Made by a program: the position numbers and the translations under genes. A DNA stretch of 64,000 bases from Kordiimonas lipolytica (lineage in GTDB: Bacteria > Pseudomonadota > Alphaproteobacteria > Sphingomonadales > Kordiimonadaceae), in NCBI RefSeq assembly GCF_001550065.1, contig NZ_LRUB01000035.1, forward strand, positions 248,001 through 312,000, given 5' to 3'. Within the stretch, counting starts at the first letter, position 1. Each line of letters begins with the position of its first letter. Under the pieces are notes generated by a model, which saw nothing but the letters and a program-made list of their open reading frames with translations, did no database searches and had not been told where the DNA came from. Shown one piece after another: positions 17,707-27,704 of this stretch.

Positions 17707-18519
17707 ATGACCGACCTGAACGATCCAACAAGCCCAGTATTTCTTGAAAAGGATGGTGCCATCGGCCGCCTGGTGCTCAATCGGCCCGACAAGCGAAACG
17801 CCATGTCGGAAGCCATGTGGGCGTCTATCCCGCATGCTGTAGCGCAGCTTGACGCTGATCCGGATGTGCGGGTGATCATTGTATGTTCATCAAGCGACAA
17901 GGCTTTCTCTGCGGGCGCTGATATCGCGGAGCTCGAGCAGATCGGTGGCTCACCAGAGCGTCAGGAAAGCAACCGCCTGGCTATCCGGGATGCGCAGCGG
18001 ACGCTGGCGCGTGCCAAGAAGCCGACCATTGCCCAGGTGTCCGGCGCCTGCATGGGCGGTGGGTGCGGCATTGCCATCCACTGCGATATGCGATTTGCCG
18101 CCAATACGGCGAGGTTCGGCATCACACCCGCCAAGCTGGGGCTGATATACCCGCTCAATGATACCAAACAGCTCATGGACCTTGTCGGGCCCGCGAAGGC
18201 AAAAAGCATGCTGTTCACCGGCAGGGTAGTGGACGCGGAGGAGGCTCTGCGCATCGGCCTGGTGGACGAAATTTTTCCGGCTGAAGAGCTATCGGAAAAG
18301 ACCCTCGGCTTTGCGCACCAGATGGCGCAGGTGTCGCAATATTCGGTGCGGGGCATCAAGCAAACCATCCGTCTTATCCTTGACGGCCAGCACGACGACG
18401 ATGGGGTTACTGCAAAAATGTTCAAGGACGCCCACAGCGCCTCGGATGCGGCCGAAGGGGTCAGAGCCTTTCTTGAGAAACGCAGCCCAGCGTTTCGCTG
18501 GAATGGTGAAACCGATTAA
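17707..18519 (+). CDS. Enoyl-CoA hydratase/isomerase family protein
   Basis: A 270-residue crotonase-fold protein. Seen: NRPDKRNAMSEAMW, the first oxyanion-hole segment KAFSAGADIAEL, the second GACMGGGCGIAIHCD, and a C-terminal AFLEKRSPAF ending. The reaction (hydration, isomerisation or hydrolysis of an acyl-CoA) cannot be fixed from sequence alone. AAGGAAAG lies upstream. Its stop overlaps that of the convergent membrane-protein gene in a shared TTAA. Confidence 0.88.
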   Translation: MTDLNDPTSPVFLEKDGAIGRLVLNRPDKRNAMSEAMWASIPHAVAQLDADPDVRVIIVCSSSDKAFSAGADIAELEQIGGSPERQESNRLAIRDAQRTLARAKKPTIAQVSGACMGGGCGIAIHCDMRFAANTARFGITPAKLGLIYPLNDTKQLMDLVGPAKAKSMLFTGRVVDAEEALRIGLVDEIFPAEELSEKTLGFAHQMAQVSQYSVRGIKQTIRLILDGQHDDDGVTAKMFKDAHSASDAAEGVRAFLEKRSPAFRWNGETD

Positions 18520-19361
18520 GAAGGGCGCAGGTCGCGAAAGTCAGGAACTTTGTAGAGTGCGGCGACATGCAGGGCTGAGGTCAGGTAGGCGACAAAGCCA
18601 GCCACAATTAGCGCCATACGAAATTCAAATTCTTCCGGAACCAGATTGATGGCCATGCTGCCCACTGTAAGGTAAAGCAGGGTGGTAAGCAGGAACAGGA
18701 TCGCGAGTGACGCGGCGATAGGAACCATGAAAAGCCGGGCGCGCACAAAAGCGGACGGCAATGTTTCCCGCCGGTCGCGTGCTTCCGCCGCGATCGCGAG
18801 ATGAGCTGTGCTGGTCAAGACAATTGAGGTCCACATCACAAAACCGGCAGCCACAATGGCCACAGCGTTTGTAAGCGGCCCTAGAGCTGCGGCGAGTCCC
18901 ACAATCAGTGACAGGGCAAAAAAAGCTACCAAAATGCTGATGCCATTTGCAGCAACCATGTGAAGGAAGGACCGTAGCCCGCGGATCATGAAGGCGCGCA
19001 TGCCGCCTGCAGCAGGGACAAGGTTGCCTGGGGCGGACGCCCGGGCAAAGGGGATTAACAAGAAAGTAGACACTGCTGTAGCCGCCAAATGGCCCAGCAA
19101 CAGGGTAGATAACCCTTGATTGACAACAGAGGCAATTTCCTCATCTCTTTCGCTTGGAGTGCCCGTGTCTGGATAGACTTCGACCACATTCTCTGGATAG
19201 ATTTCGATCAGATTCTCTAGAATTGTAGCAGCCGGCGCATAGACAATGCTGCTGCCGATACCCGCCAGCAGGGCCAGCAGAATCAACAGCTCTGTTCTGG
19301 CTTTTGCCGCCTGAAACGCGGCGCCGACAAGGCCTGTTATGGTCGGTGTCTGAAACTGCAT
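18516..19361 (-). CDS. Multi-pass membrane protein of unknown function
   Basis: 281 residues with about six hydrophobic segments (near 24-48, 88-108, 134-160, 163-185, 207-235 and 247-270) and an acidic loop after the first (ENLIEIYPENVVEVYPD). No enzyme motif or known family recognised. GGAG lies 9 bases before the ATG. It is convergent with the crotonase gene and appears to be a single-gene unit. Confidence 0.65.
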   Translation of the reverse strand: MQFQTPTITGLVGAAFQAAKARTELLILLALLAGIGSSIVYAPAATILENLIEIYPENVVEVYPDTGTPSERDEEIASVVNQGLSTLLLGHLAATAVSTFLLIPFARASAPGNLVPAAGGMRAFMIRGLRSFLHMVAANGISILVAFFALSLIVGLAAALGPLTNAVAIVAAGFVMWTSIVLTSTAHLAIAAEARDRRETLPSAFVRARLFMVPIAASLAILFLLTTLLYLTVGSMAINLVPEEFEFRMALIVAGFVAYLTSALHVAALYKVPDFRDLRPS

Positions 19362-19502
19362 ATTGTCTGCTCCGATCCCCGCCTAACCTAAGGGAAGCTA
19401 TTGGTTTTGCAAAGGGAATTTCCCTTCTTTAAGGTATAGGTCATTTGAAGCTGGCGGCTTTCGCCTTATTATTATTCCAAAGGTTCGCAAGGGGAGACAA
19501 TC

Positions 19503-20300
19503 ATGTTCGAGGGCCAAACAGTTTGGATCACGGGCGCATCGTCCGGTATTGGCGAGGCGCTTGCTCATCAGTTCGCGAAGGAGGGGGCCAAACTCATCCT
19601 GTCCGCTAGGCGCGCTGAAGAACTGGAGCGTGTGCGTGAAGCCTGCATCGCAGAAGGCGCACAGGGCGGAGACATGCTTGTACTCCCCCTTGATGTCACG
19701 GATGAAGCTTCGCTGCCGGGCAAGGTTGCTGAGGCCAAAGCCTTCACGAGCCGGATCGATATGCTGATCAATAACGCGGGCATTTCCCAGCGGTCGCTAT
19801 GTGTCGATACGGAAATGGCAACCTACCGTCGCCTGTTCGAAGTAGATGTGTTTGGTCAGATCGCACTCACCAAACTGGTGCTGCCGGTTATGTTGGAGCA
19901 GAAGAGCGGCCACCTGGCTGTGACAGCATCGGTTGCGGGCAAGATTGGCGTATCACAGCGCACTGGATACTGTGCGGCGAAGCACGCCATGATGGGCTTT
20001 TTCGATGCGCTGCGGGCAGAGGTGGCGAAAGACGGTATTTCGGTTACCACCATCACACCGGGGTTTATCCGCACAAACATCGCCAAGCACGCCCTCAAGG
20101 GCGATGGTTCAGAGTTTGCGAAAGTGGACCAGAACATCGCCGGCGGCATGGACGTGGACGCCTGTGCCCGCGTGATTATGAAGGGCTTCAAGAAGGGGCG
20201 GAAGGAAATTCCTGTGGGCGAGGGCAGCGAGATGAAAGCGCTGTGGGTGAAACGCTTCTTCCCGAACCTCTTGTTCAAGATGGTGCAGAAAATGGGCTGA
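19503..20300 (+). CDS. Short-chain dehydrogenase/reductase
   Basis: A 265-residue classical SDR. Seen: the cofactor motif TGASSGIG (9-16), an Arg-Arg pair after beta-2 (SARRAEEL) that favours NADP(H), NNAGIS (about 88-93), the catalytic Ser in VTASVAG, and the YCAAK active-site pair. The C-terminus contains a hydrophobic stretch (KRFFPNLLFKMVQKM), as in membrane-associated DHRS7-like members. Substrate unknown. GGGGAG precedes the ATG. Confidence 0.85.
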   Translation: MFEGQTVWITGASSGIGEALAHQFAKEGAKLILSARRAEELERVREACIAEGAQGGDMLVLPLDVTDEASLPGKVAEAKAFTSRIDMLINNAGISQRSLCVDTEMATYRRLFEVDVFGQIALTKLVLPVMLEQKSGHLAVTASVAGKIGVSQRTGYCAAKHAMMGFFDALRAEVAKDGISVTTITPGFIRTNIAKHALKGDGSEFAKVDQNIAGGMDVDACARVIMKGFKKGRKEIPVGEGSEMKALWVKRFFPNLLFKMVQKMG

Positions 20301-20396
20301 AGCCGCCCGAAGATGGCGCGGGAGCGTCAGTGTCAAAGCGAATATCCGTGGGAATATCCTTGGCACCTGTCTCCCGACCATCCTTCAGGAGGACCT

Positions 20397-21035
20397 TCAA
20401 GCATCCAGCAGGTTGTCGCTGCCGGGCCTTGGCTTTGAGGGCATGAATCGGTCCCACCAGCGGCTTTCCACGACGGGACGTGGGCGCGGTGCCGGTTTTT
20501 CAAATGTCACCAACGGCTTGCCCTGGCCGAGATCGATGAATTCAATGTTCGATACTTTCTGGTGGTCCAGCATCAGGCGGTCATTGATCCGGCCATAGCG
20601 TGGCTGTTTCAGGTAAACCGAACAGCCGATGATATATGTCGGGGCGCCGATCTCGTCCGCAAGCGGCAGATAGAGCGATTCCACTTCAGTGCTGTCGCCG
20701 TTTCGCCGCATGACGGTTTCCTGCATCTGCACGCCGCTGGGCTGGTCAAGAATGGCTTCATAGAGGCGGGCCGTGTTTTCGCGCATGTTGGGTGTTGTCA
20801 GGTCAAATGCATTGATACCTGCGATCGGCGTTTGCCACAGGCTGTCTTCGGACGTGCCGATCATGGACACCTGCACGTCATAGCGGTCAATACGCTTCAT
20901 CAGCGAGATGCGTGGCAGCAACTCGTGCAAATCGGTTGGATGCAGCACACATTTTCTGGGCAAGGCCGCGCCTGCGTCGCGCGGCAAAGTGTGCCAATAC
21001 TCAAGTAAACGCCCCAAAACACCGGAAACGGGCAT
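20397..21035 (-). CDS. PAS-domain protein (PAS_5 type)
   Basis: 212 residues. The first 140 match the PAS_5 family common in alphaproteobacteria: LPRKCVLHPTDLHELLPRISL, a central RYDVQVSMIGT, and ETVMRRNGDSTEVESLYLPL. No output domain is attached, and the C-terminus is Pro/Arg-rich. Such proteins are thought to sense a signal, but none is defined. GAGGAGG lies before the start. Confidence 0.75.
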   Translation of the reverse strand: MPVSGVLGRLLEYWHTLPRDAGAALPRKCVLHPTDLHELLPRISLMKRIDRYDVQVSMIGTSEDSLWQTPIAGINAFDLTTPNMRENTARLYEAILDQPSGVQMQETVMRRNGDSTEVESLYLPLADEIGAPTYIIGCSVYLKQPRYGRINDRLMLDHQKVSNIEFIDLGQGKPLVTFEKPAPRPRPVVESRWWDRFMPSKPRPGSDNLLDA

Positions 21036-21121
21036 ACACGCCTCCTCTTCCCTCAGCTGGAACCCACTAGTGAAGAAATCATGAGGCGCGATTGCTGCCG
21101 GTTCAAGACAAGGCTGCTGAC

Positions 21122-21607
21122 CTATTCTTGGCCTGCTTTTTGCCGCTCTTCAAATGCCTGAATCTGTTCAGTGATTCCCTTTGCCAGATCATTCGGCAGC
21201 GGGAAGGTGAGATGGTACTGAGAAATTTTCCAGCCGCCATTTGTGCGAATCAGCACACCTGTACCCCGGCTGGTGCCATATTTTGCGTTATCCAGCAGTT
21301 CGTCGAACCAGGCTGTGTTGCCGTCAGGCGCAAAATTGACGTGCCGCTCGCGAACCGTATAGGTCCAGCCGTTCGTTGGGCGGGCGTAAGCTTCAAAAGT
21401 TGGCTTGTCCCAGCGCTCAGATGCGTCTGTGCCCAGGAAGATGGCATCGTCGCTCATCAGGCCGAAATAGGTTTCCCAGTCAGCGCCTGCGGCTGCGTTG
21501 TGGAAGTTGTCCAAGGCGTTGTTCACAGCGATTCTGTCGGCTTCATCTGCTGCAAGCGGGGCAGAGCAGGCGGCCAGAAAGAGAAAACATACCATCAAAT
21601 AACGCAT
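21122..21607 (-). CDS. SnoaL/NTF2-like lipoprotein
   Basis: 161 residues with a lipoprotein signal (LAACS) and an NTF2-like fold: an N-terminal helix (NNALDNFHNAAAGADWETYFGLM), then DAIFLGTDASERWDKPTFEAY and IRTNGGWKISQYHLTFPLPND. SnoaL_3/DUF4440 proteins of this kind are small cone-shaped domains with varied roles; no catalytic residue is assigned. GGAG lies before the ATG. It stands 57 bases after the end of the symporter gene on the same strand. Confidence 0.7.
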   Translation of the reverse strand: MRYLMVCFLFLAACSAPLAADEADRIAVNNALDNFHNAAAGADWETYFGLMSDDAIFLGTDASERWDKPTFEAYARPTNGWTYTVRERHVNFAPDGNTAWFDELLDNAKYGTSRGTGVLIRTNGGWKISQYHLTFPLPNDLAKGITEQIQAFEERQKAGQE

Positions 21608-21664
21608 GGACTTGCTCCAGAAGTTGGAAAGCCGTGCCAGCCCAAAACCGACGCGGCAGACCGA

Positions 21665-23173
21665 TTAAGTGTTCGCTTTGATTTCGCCGGACCTCAGGCG
21701 CGCCAGATAATCCTTCAGGTCGCGCTTAAGCTCAGGGGCCATCAGATAGATACCGATCACATTGGGGACCGCCATCAGGAAGAACATGCTGTCCATCAGT
21801 GTATAGACTTCAGATACAGAGAACACAGCGCCCGGAACCAGAGCGACACAGAAAATGATTTTGAACAGGTTCATGGACTGATTGCTGCCCCCAAACAGAA
21901 ACTCCCATACCTTTCCGGAATAGTAGCCCCAGCTGATGATGGTGGAGTAGGCGAACAGGAAGGCCGCAACAGCAAGTACCCATGGGAACCAGCTGATTAC
22001 GCTGCCAAATGCTGTGGATGTCAGAGAAATGCCAGCCGCACCTGATTGGTCGAGGTAGACACCGGTGATAACGATCACAAGCGCGGTCATGGTGGACACG
22101 ACAACGGTATCAACGAAAGGTTCCATCAACGCAACCATGCCTTCGGAGACGGGCTCGTTGGTTTTGGCTGCGGCGTGCGCCATGGTGGCGGACCCAAGGC
22201 CTGCTTCGGTGGAATAAACTGCACGCTGCATGGCAATGATGATCGTGCCAATCAGGCCACCCATGCCCGCCTCAAGCGAGAAGGCGGATTCAAAGATGGT
22301 AACGAATGCAGCTGGAACTTCCGTGATGTGTGAGCCAATGATGATCAGGGCGCCAACAATATAGATGCCTGCCATCGCCGGTACGAGGCGCGCGGTCACG
22401 CTTGCGATAGACTTGATACCACCAATAATAACGATGGCTGTAAGCAACGCCATGATAACGCCGAATCCCCACCGGCTGGGCTCGCTGTCGATGCCGGTAA
22501 CAGCCGCAACAGCTTCAAAAGACTGATTCACCTGCGCCACTTGTAGCAGGGTTGGTAGCGCCAGAAGGGCATAGCTCCACGCCAGGAATTTGCCAGTTTT
22601 ACTCCAGCCCGCGCCGCGCGTTTTCAGACCACGTTCCAGATAATACATTGGGCCGCCAGCCACGGTGCCATCAGCGCGTACGTCGCGGTATTTTACGCCA
22701 AGCGTACATTCCGCGAACTTCAGCGTCATGGCGCAGAAGCCAATCAGCACCATCCAGAAAGTGGCGCCGGGACCGCCGGTTGAGATGGCTACGGCCACAC
22801 CGGCGATGTTACCCAAGCCAACAGTGCCCGAAAGGGCGGTGGCAAGGGCCTGGAACTGGGTCACTTCACCATCCGCGCTATCGTCGTGATAGTCGCCTTT
22901 TACAATCCGCCACGCGCGTTTAAAGCTGGTGACGTTCACAAAACCGAAATAGAGGGTGAGGATAATCATCGGCAGGGCGAGGAAGGCGACGATCCATTCC
23001 ACTTCCAAGCCGAAGATATTGATCGTGCTGAAAACGAAGTCGCCGAGGGCGTTTATTCCGTCGGCCAACATCTGCACGAAACCGCTGCGGGTGTCGCTAT
23101 CTTGAGCCATCAATGGTGCGGTGAATGCCAAGCTGGCCAGCGTGGCTGCCAGAATACGCTTTAACTGAAACAC
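21665..23173 (-). CDS. Sodium:alanine symporter (AGCS family)
   Basis: A 502-residue inner-membrane transporter with about ten helices. The AGCS hallmarks are present: ATALSGTVGLGNIAGVAVAISTGGPGATFWM and KFAECTLGVKYRD, and later a TEAGLGSATMAHAAAK segment. Family members import alanine or glycine with Na+. An N-terminal signal-like region ending MAQ precedes the first helix, unusual but seen in some members. Start codon GTG with GGGGAG upstream. Confidence 0.92.
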   Translation of the reverse strand: MFQLKRILAATLASLAFTAPLMAQDSDTRSGFVQMLADGINALGDFVFSTINIFGLEVEWIVAFLALPMIILTLYFGFVNVTSFKRAWRIVKGDYHDDSADGEVTQFQALATALSGTVGLGNIAGVAVAISTGGPGATFWMVLIGFCAMTLKFAECTLGVKYRDVRADGTVAGGPMYYLERGLKTRGAGWSKTGKFLAWSYALLALPTLLQVAQVNQSFEAVAAVTGIDSEPSRWGFGVIMALLTAIVIIGGIKSIASVTARLVPAMAGIYIVGALIIIGSHITEVPAAFVTIFESAFSLEAGMGGLIGTIIIAMQRAVYSTEAGLGSATMAHAAAKTNEPVSEGMVALMEPFVDTVVVSTMTALVIVITGVYLDQSGAAGISLTSTAFGSVISWFPWVLAVAAFLFAYSTIISWGYYSGKVWEFLFGGSNQSMNLFKIIFCVALVPGAVFSVSEVYTLMDSMFFLMAVPNVIGIYLMAPELKRDLKDYLARLRSGEIKANT

Positions 23174-23347
23174 GTCCTCTCCCCAGAGTTATCTTGTGTT
23201 ATTTGCCCGGCAGAGTAGGCGAGGGGGCACAAGGATGGAAGCCCAAAATTGGCAGACTGCCCTCAAACGGCGGATTCCCGCACGAAATTCTGTTCCTGCC
23301 GGGTGGTGCCACAGATTTGACTGTAGTCTGCCAGGGCGCAGTAACGC

Positions 23348-24499
23348 CTAATCAGCCAGATGGAACGCAAAGCGGTATTTGACCCCAGTTGTGTCTACTG
23401 GCTGACCATTTTCATGTCGCGCGGAGTATCTAAATTTTTTGGCGGCATCAATGGAGGCCTTTACGAAGGCATCGGGGCCATATCGTTCCATGACGCGAAA
23501 ATCACTGGTGCGCCCATCCTTGGTGACGGTCAGTTCAAGCACCACTGTGCCCTCAAGGCCTCTACGTTGTGCCGATACAGGGTATTTGGGCTGGGCAAGG
23601 AACAGCGGCTCGTAACTTTCACCTGTTTCCACAGGATCCCGATTGGCTTCCTTGATGCGGCCAACGGCCTGGCAATGCTTGGTGGCCAAGTCGCTTTCGC
23701 CCATTTTTTCATAAGTCTCCACCAATAGCGCATGCATTCTTTGTGTCAGGCGTTCGTTAGGTGCGCCGCTATCATAGACCCTTACAGCGGCTTCCAGAAA
23801 CTCTGCTGCATCATCATACCGCCTATCCAGCTTTTTCAGCTCGCCAAGGCGGTAGCTTGCCAAGGCTGTGCGGCCGTGATTTTCACCCAGTGTCGCCTGG
23901 AAAATCTTGTAGGCTTTTTTAAGATTGCTGACCGCCAGATTACGTTTTCCTGCGCCCATAACCAGTTGCTGCTCGGCCATCTCATAATAAAGCTGGCCGA
24001 CGAGGGCGGAATCTTCCCCTTCCAGCTTTTCAGCTATTTCAACAGCGCGTCGATAATATTTCCCGCCCGTTTTCCCGCTCAGAAACTTTGTCTCTGCATG
24101 GCCGAGATCCATCAGTGGATCAATAACCTCTGGAGCATCATTTCCATACTGGTTCTGAAAAAGTACCAAGGCTTCCTCAAGGATTTCTTCAGCTTGTTCG
24201 CGCTTGTTTACAGACAAGAGCAGGCGACCATAATTCAAGCTGGCCTGCGCGAGATTTTTGGCATGCTTTTCGTCCAGGGCCGCTGCTTCTTTGAGCAATG
24301 AATAAACGCGATGTGCGTAGGGCTCGGCATAGTAACGCGACTCTTTCGTCACCCATTCCTCATAGGCTGCATAGGCTTCGCGCACCGTCATGGTTTTTGC
24401 ACGTGCCTCATGTTCCTCGAGGCTGAGGCCCGCAAAAGCAGGGCTGGCAATACCAAGGGAAGCGAAAAGAAGCAACGCTACAGCAAAATGACGTTTCAT
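23348..24499 (-). CDS. TPR protein with C-terminal TonB domain, exported
   Basis: 383 residues: a Sec signal peptide (MKRHFAVALLLF...SPAFA), about six tetratricopeptide-like repeats with long helices (60-270), then a TonB-like C-terminal domain (YPVSAQRRGLEGTVVLELTVTKDG, 295-383). TonB domains pass energy to outer-membrane receptors, but this protein lacks the usual membrane anchor and Pro-rich stretch, so a soluble periplasmic adaptor or structural role is likelier. ATG 24499 has GGGGGA 8 bases upstream; the in-frame TTG-rich extension is not needed. Confidence 0.8.
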   Translation of the reverse strand: MKRHFAVALLLFASLGIASPAFAGLSLEEHEARAKTMTVREAYAAYEEWVTKESRYYAEPYAHRVYSLLKEAAALDEKHAKNLAQASLNYGRLLLSVNKREQAEEILEEALVLFQNQYGNDAPEVIDPLMDLGHAETKFLSGKTGGKYYRRAVEIAEKLEGEDSALVGQLYYEMAEQQLVMGAGKRNLAVSNLKKAYKIFQATLGENHGRTALASYRLGELKKLDRRYDDAAEFLEAAVRVYDSGAPNERLTQRMHALLVETYEKMGESDLATKHCQAVGRIKEANRDPVETGESYEPLFLAQPKYPVSAQRRGLEGTVVLELTVTKDGRTSDFRVMERYGPDAFVKASIDAAKKFRYSARHENGQPVDTTGVKYRFAFHLAD

Positions 24500-24572
24500 G
24501 ATAACAATCCCCCAAACGAAAGTCTCAAGGGCTTGTATCAAATACAATTACTGATGGCAATTGTGCGAGGCG

Positions 24573-25103
24573 CTATTTTTCGCCGTAACGGGGCATCATC
24601 TCAACGAAATTACAGGGGCGGTAGCGGTTGTCGAGCTGGGTAACCAGGATCTTGTCCCACGCGTCCTTTACAGCACCAGTGGAACCTGGAAGGGCAAACA
24701 TCAGCGTGGTGTCCGCAAGGCCCCCTGTGGCGCGGCTCTGGATCGTGCTGGTGCCAATCAGTTCATAGGACAGCATGCGGAACAGTTCGCCAAAGCCTGG
24801 GATGGACTTGGTGTAGAGGGCCTCAAATGCTTCGGGCGTGACATCGCGCCCGGTCAGGCCCGTGCCCCCGGTGGCGATGATCACGTCAACGCCCTTGTCC
24901 GCGATCCAGGCATGCGCCTGTTCGGTGATCGCGGGGATGTCATCCTTGATGATCTGGCGATCAGCAACTTTATGCCCAGCTTCCGCAATCCGTGCGACGA
25001 GCGTGTCGCCGGACCGGTCGGTTTCCAGCGTGCGGGTGTCTGAAACGGTCAGTACGGCGATGTTCACTGGAATGAACGGGCGGCTTTCATCAATCTTCGG
25101 CAA
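24573..25103 (-). CDS. moaB: Molybdenum cofactor biosynthesis protein B
   Basis: 176 residues of the MoaB/Mog (MPT-binding) family. Seen: the [15 protein letters not shown] start, GGTGLTGRD (the molybdopterin-binding loop), the [20 protein letters not shown] stretch, and [15 protein letters not shown]. Its role is adenylation of molybdopterin or a related step. The start is a TTG at 25103, giving an N-terminus that lines up with E. coli MoaB; GTG 25067 would be shorter. It overlaps the slt gene end by 14 bases. No other moa or mob gene lies nearby. Confidence 0.9.
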   Translation of the reverse strand: MPKIDESRPFIPVNIAVLTVSDTRTLETDRSGDTLVARIAEAGHKVADRQIIKDDIPAITEQAHAWIADKGVDVIIATGGTGLTGRDVTPEAFEALYTKSIPGFGELFRMLSYELIGTSTIQSRATGGLADTTLMFALPGSTGAVKDAWDKILVTQLDNRYRPCNFVEMMPRYGEK

Positions 25104-26886
25104 GACGTGTGGTCCTTGTGGCAGTTCGGGTTTGCGCGCGCTTCATGGCAATGGCTGTCGCTTCGGTGTCAATATTGTCGAGGACTGGCCAGGCACCTGA
25201 CGCCGTGGCATCAAGGCTCGGCGTTTCCTGCCCAAGTCGCATGCGGTACAGCCACAGGTTCGCCATGACCCGCTCAATATAGTTTCGCGTCTCATAAAAC
25301 CCTATGGATTCGATGAACAGAAGCGGGTCTTGCTCGTAAATGACTTCCTTCTGCCATTCCATCAGGCTGCCGGGGCCACCGTTATAGGCGGCGAGCGCCA
25401 TAAACAGGTTGCCTTCTGCATAGTCGGAATCGATCAGATATTCGATATATTGTTGCCCAAGCGCCATGTTGAATTCTGGCTCATAGAGCTTCTTGCGGTC
25501 GCGCCTCAGCCGACGGTTCTTGGAGATATAGCTGGCGGTTGCCGGCATCACCTGCATCAGGCCACCTGCACCTGCGTGGCTTCGGGCACGGATGCGGAAA
25601 TCGCTTTCTTTGCGCACCATGGCGAAAATCAGTGCCCGGTCTACCGTGAAGCCGCCCGCGGGTTCCCAATCAGGCAGCGGGTAGCGCACGGCGGTTGAAG
25701 CCGGATGGCCAGTGCCGCCCACGCGGCCAAGCCTGATTTGAATGTTGGGCAAATTGAGTTTTGCGGCGAGCGGCAGAAGATCATCCTGTACTGCCGTTCC
25801 CTCGCGCCCCCACAGAAGGCGCAGTTCTTCATCCGCGATATGGTGCCAGCCGACTTCTGTCAGCGCGATAGCCCGCCGCGTTGCCGAATGCGGCATCAGG
25901 TTGTCTAGTGCCTCTTCGCTTAGCGTCGGTACAGACCAATCAATCCGGGGGCGAATGCCCAATTGACGTGCGGCGATCAGGCCGTAGAAGGTTTCCTGAT
26001 AGGTCGCTGCGGCGCGCAGGTGTTCGGTGGCTGTGACCGGGTCTCCAAGCTGGTAGGCTGCGCGCGCAGCCCAGGCATGCCCACCAGAGGCCAGCCAGTC
26101 ACCGGCGCGTTCGGCTTCACCGACATATTTGAAATGCTCATAAGCGCTCGCAAAGTCGCCGTCCCGCCAGTATGCCAGACCCGCGATCCAGTCCGCATGG
26201 GGTTCGATCTCCCGCGCAAGGTCTGCAGCAAGGGTCGACAGAATCCGCGCCTTGGCATTGTTGGATTTGTAATAATAGCTGGATGCGATGCGCTCAAGCG
26301 CTTCAGCCCGCTCATGAGGCACCAGCAGGCCGCGTGCTTCCATGGCCCAGTAGCGCTTTTCCGCGCGTTCGGGCAGGCCCTTGCGTACGTACCGGCGCAC
26401 ATTGGCAAAGAAGCGAGTCACTGCCGTGCGTTCAAGGCGGTCGCGCCGTGGCAGCGGCGGCTTGGGGGCAGCGGCTTGGCCGGTCACGCCCGGGTAGCGC
26501 GTGTCGATAGGGCGCCTGGGCGCGCGGGCATTGCCCTGCCGTTTGCGGGCCAGGCGGTATACCTGCCAGGCGTTCGGGTGGTCGGCGTATGATTTCAGCC
26601 AGCCTGCAAGCTCGGAATATTTGCTGCGGTACCCGGTGGGATGCATATAGCGCTGGAACCACACATGCCCCATCAGAATCGGGTTCTCGACATATTTGAT
26701 CATGCGGTCCGCTTTTTCCCAGCGGGCCTGTTCCTGTAGCTCGAAGATTCTCTGGTAGCGGTTGATATCCTCGCGGCTCAATACCTTCGGGATGTCCACT
26801 TCGGAAGCCATTGCGGGCGCCGCGGCAGATACCGCAGAGAAAAGCAGGGAAGCAAAAAGCAGACGAAACACAGCGCGGACACTCAT
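25090..26886 (-). CDS. slt: Soluble lytic murein transglycosylase
   Basis: A 598-residue periplasmic enzyme with a signal peptide (to about residue 29, AMAS), a long superhelical U-domain, and a C-terminal SLT domain with the catalytic Glu in [14 protein letters not shown] and the [10 protein letters not shown] and YNGGPG motifs. It cleaves the glycan strands of peptidoglycan to make anhydro-muropeptides. ATG 26886 overlaps the UDG stop (ATGA) and has GAGGAA upstream, so it is the middle gene of a UDG-slt-moaB operon. Confidence 0.9.
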   Translation of the reverse strand: MSVRAVFRLLFASLLFSAVSAAAPAMASEVDIPKVLSREDINRYQRIFELQEQARWEKADRMIKYVENPILMGHVWFQRYMHPTGYRSKYSELAGWLKSYADHPNAWQVYRLARKRQGNARAPRRPIDTRYPGVTGQAAAPKPPLPRRDRLERTAVTRFFANVRRYVRKGLPERAEKRYWAMEARGLLVPHERAEALERIASSYYYKSNNAKARILSTLAADLAREIEPHADWIAGLAYWRDGDFASAYEHFKYVGEAERAGDWLASGGHAWAARAAYQLGDPVTATEHLRAAATYQETFYGLIAARQLGIRPRIDWSVPTLSEEALDNLMPHSATRRAIALTEVGWHHIADEELRLLWGREGTAVQDDLLPLAAKLNLPNIQIRLGRVGGTGHPASTAVRYPLPDWEPAGGFTVDRALIFAMVRKESDFRIRARSHAGAGGLMQVMPATASYISKNRRLRRDRKKLYEPEFNMALGQQYIEYLIDSDYAEGNLFMALAAYNGGPGSLMEWQKEVIYEQDPLLFIESIGFYETRNYIERVMANLWLYRMRLGQETPSLDATASGAWPVLDNIDTEATAIAMKRAQTRTATRTTRLAED

Positions 26887-27704
26887 GACAGGGACAGTTT
26901 CCTCTTCACAGACAGGATATCGCGCCAAGCGTGGCCCTTGAGCGCGGGCTGGCGCAGCAGATAAGCCGGGTGATAAACCGGCAATGCGGCGATTTTCTGG
27001 CCGCCGACCTCCAGCTCTTTCCAGCGACCACGCAGTCGGGTGATGCCTTCCTCAGTGCCCAGAAGTGCCTTGGCGGAAACGCCGCCAACCATCAGGATCA
27101 CTTGGGGTTTGGCAAGCTCAATATGGCGCTTCACGAACGGCATACACATGGCAATTGTTGCACTGTCCGGCGTGGCGTTCCCCAAAGGGCGCCAGGGCAC
27201 CATGTTGGTGATATAGACGTTTTCATCGCGGGAGAAACCGGCGGCACCCAATATCTTGTCCAGCAATTGGCCGGAAACGCCGACAAAGGGTTTTCCTTCC
27301 CGGTCCTCATCAGCGCCGGGCGCTTCACCGATCACCATCACAGGCGCGCCGGGTGTGCCATCTGCAAATACTGTGTTTTTGGCCGAACGCTTCAGAAGGC
27401 CGCCGTCGAACGCTTCCATGGCGGCTTTGAGATCCTCAAGCGTGCCAGCTTCAGCTGCCACGCGGCCTGCAGCTTCGGGGCCAGCGCCAACGACCGCCTG
27501 CACAGGCTTTGCGGCCACCGGCCTTGGGCCTATTGGTTTGGCCGCTTTAGGTACCTGCTGGACGGGTTTGGAGGCAATCGGAGTCTGAACCTCCGTGGTG
27601 AAACGGTCGATCGGGTCGATGTCTATGGCTTCGTCCGCGCCCATGGCTACGTGCCATGCCAGAAGGGTTGCCGGGTCCAGATTTTGGGGCTCAGGAGAAC
27701 TCAT
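26883..27704 (-). CDS. Uracil-DNA glycosylase, family 4-like, without Fe-S cysteines
   Basis: 273 residues. Residues about 110-270 form a family-4-like UDG: the GEAPGADEDREG loop, PFVGVSGQLLD, ITNMVPWRPLGNATPD, and HPAYLLRQP. The enzyme would remove uracil from DNA. Family 4 normally holds a 4Fe-4S cluster on four cysteines, but only one Cys is present (AMCMPF): the usual first Cys position reads DGGLLKR, and the CRPPGNR site reads WRPLGNA. The first 100 residues are Pro/Ala-rich and look disordered. It is first in the operon with slt and moaB. Confidence 0.8.
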   Translation of the reverse strand: MSSPEPQNLDPATLLAWHVAMGADEAIDIDPIDRFTTEVQTPIASKPVQQVPKAAKPIGPRPVAAKPVQAVVGAGPEAAGRVAAEAGTLEDLKAAMEAFDGGLLKRSAKNTVFADGTPGAPVMVIGEAPGADEDREGKPFVGVSGQLLDKILGAAGFSRDENVYITNMVPWRPLGNATPDSATIAMCMPFVKRHIELAKPQVILMVGGVSAKALLGTEEGITRLRGRWKELEVGGQKIAALPVYHPAYLLRQPALKGHAWRDILSVKRKLSLS

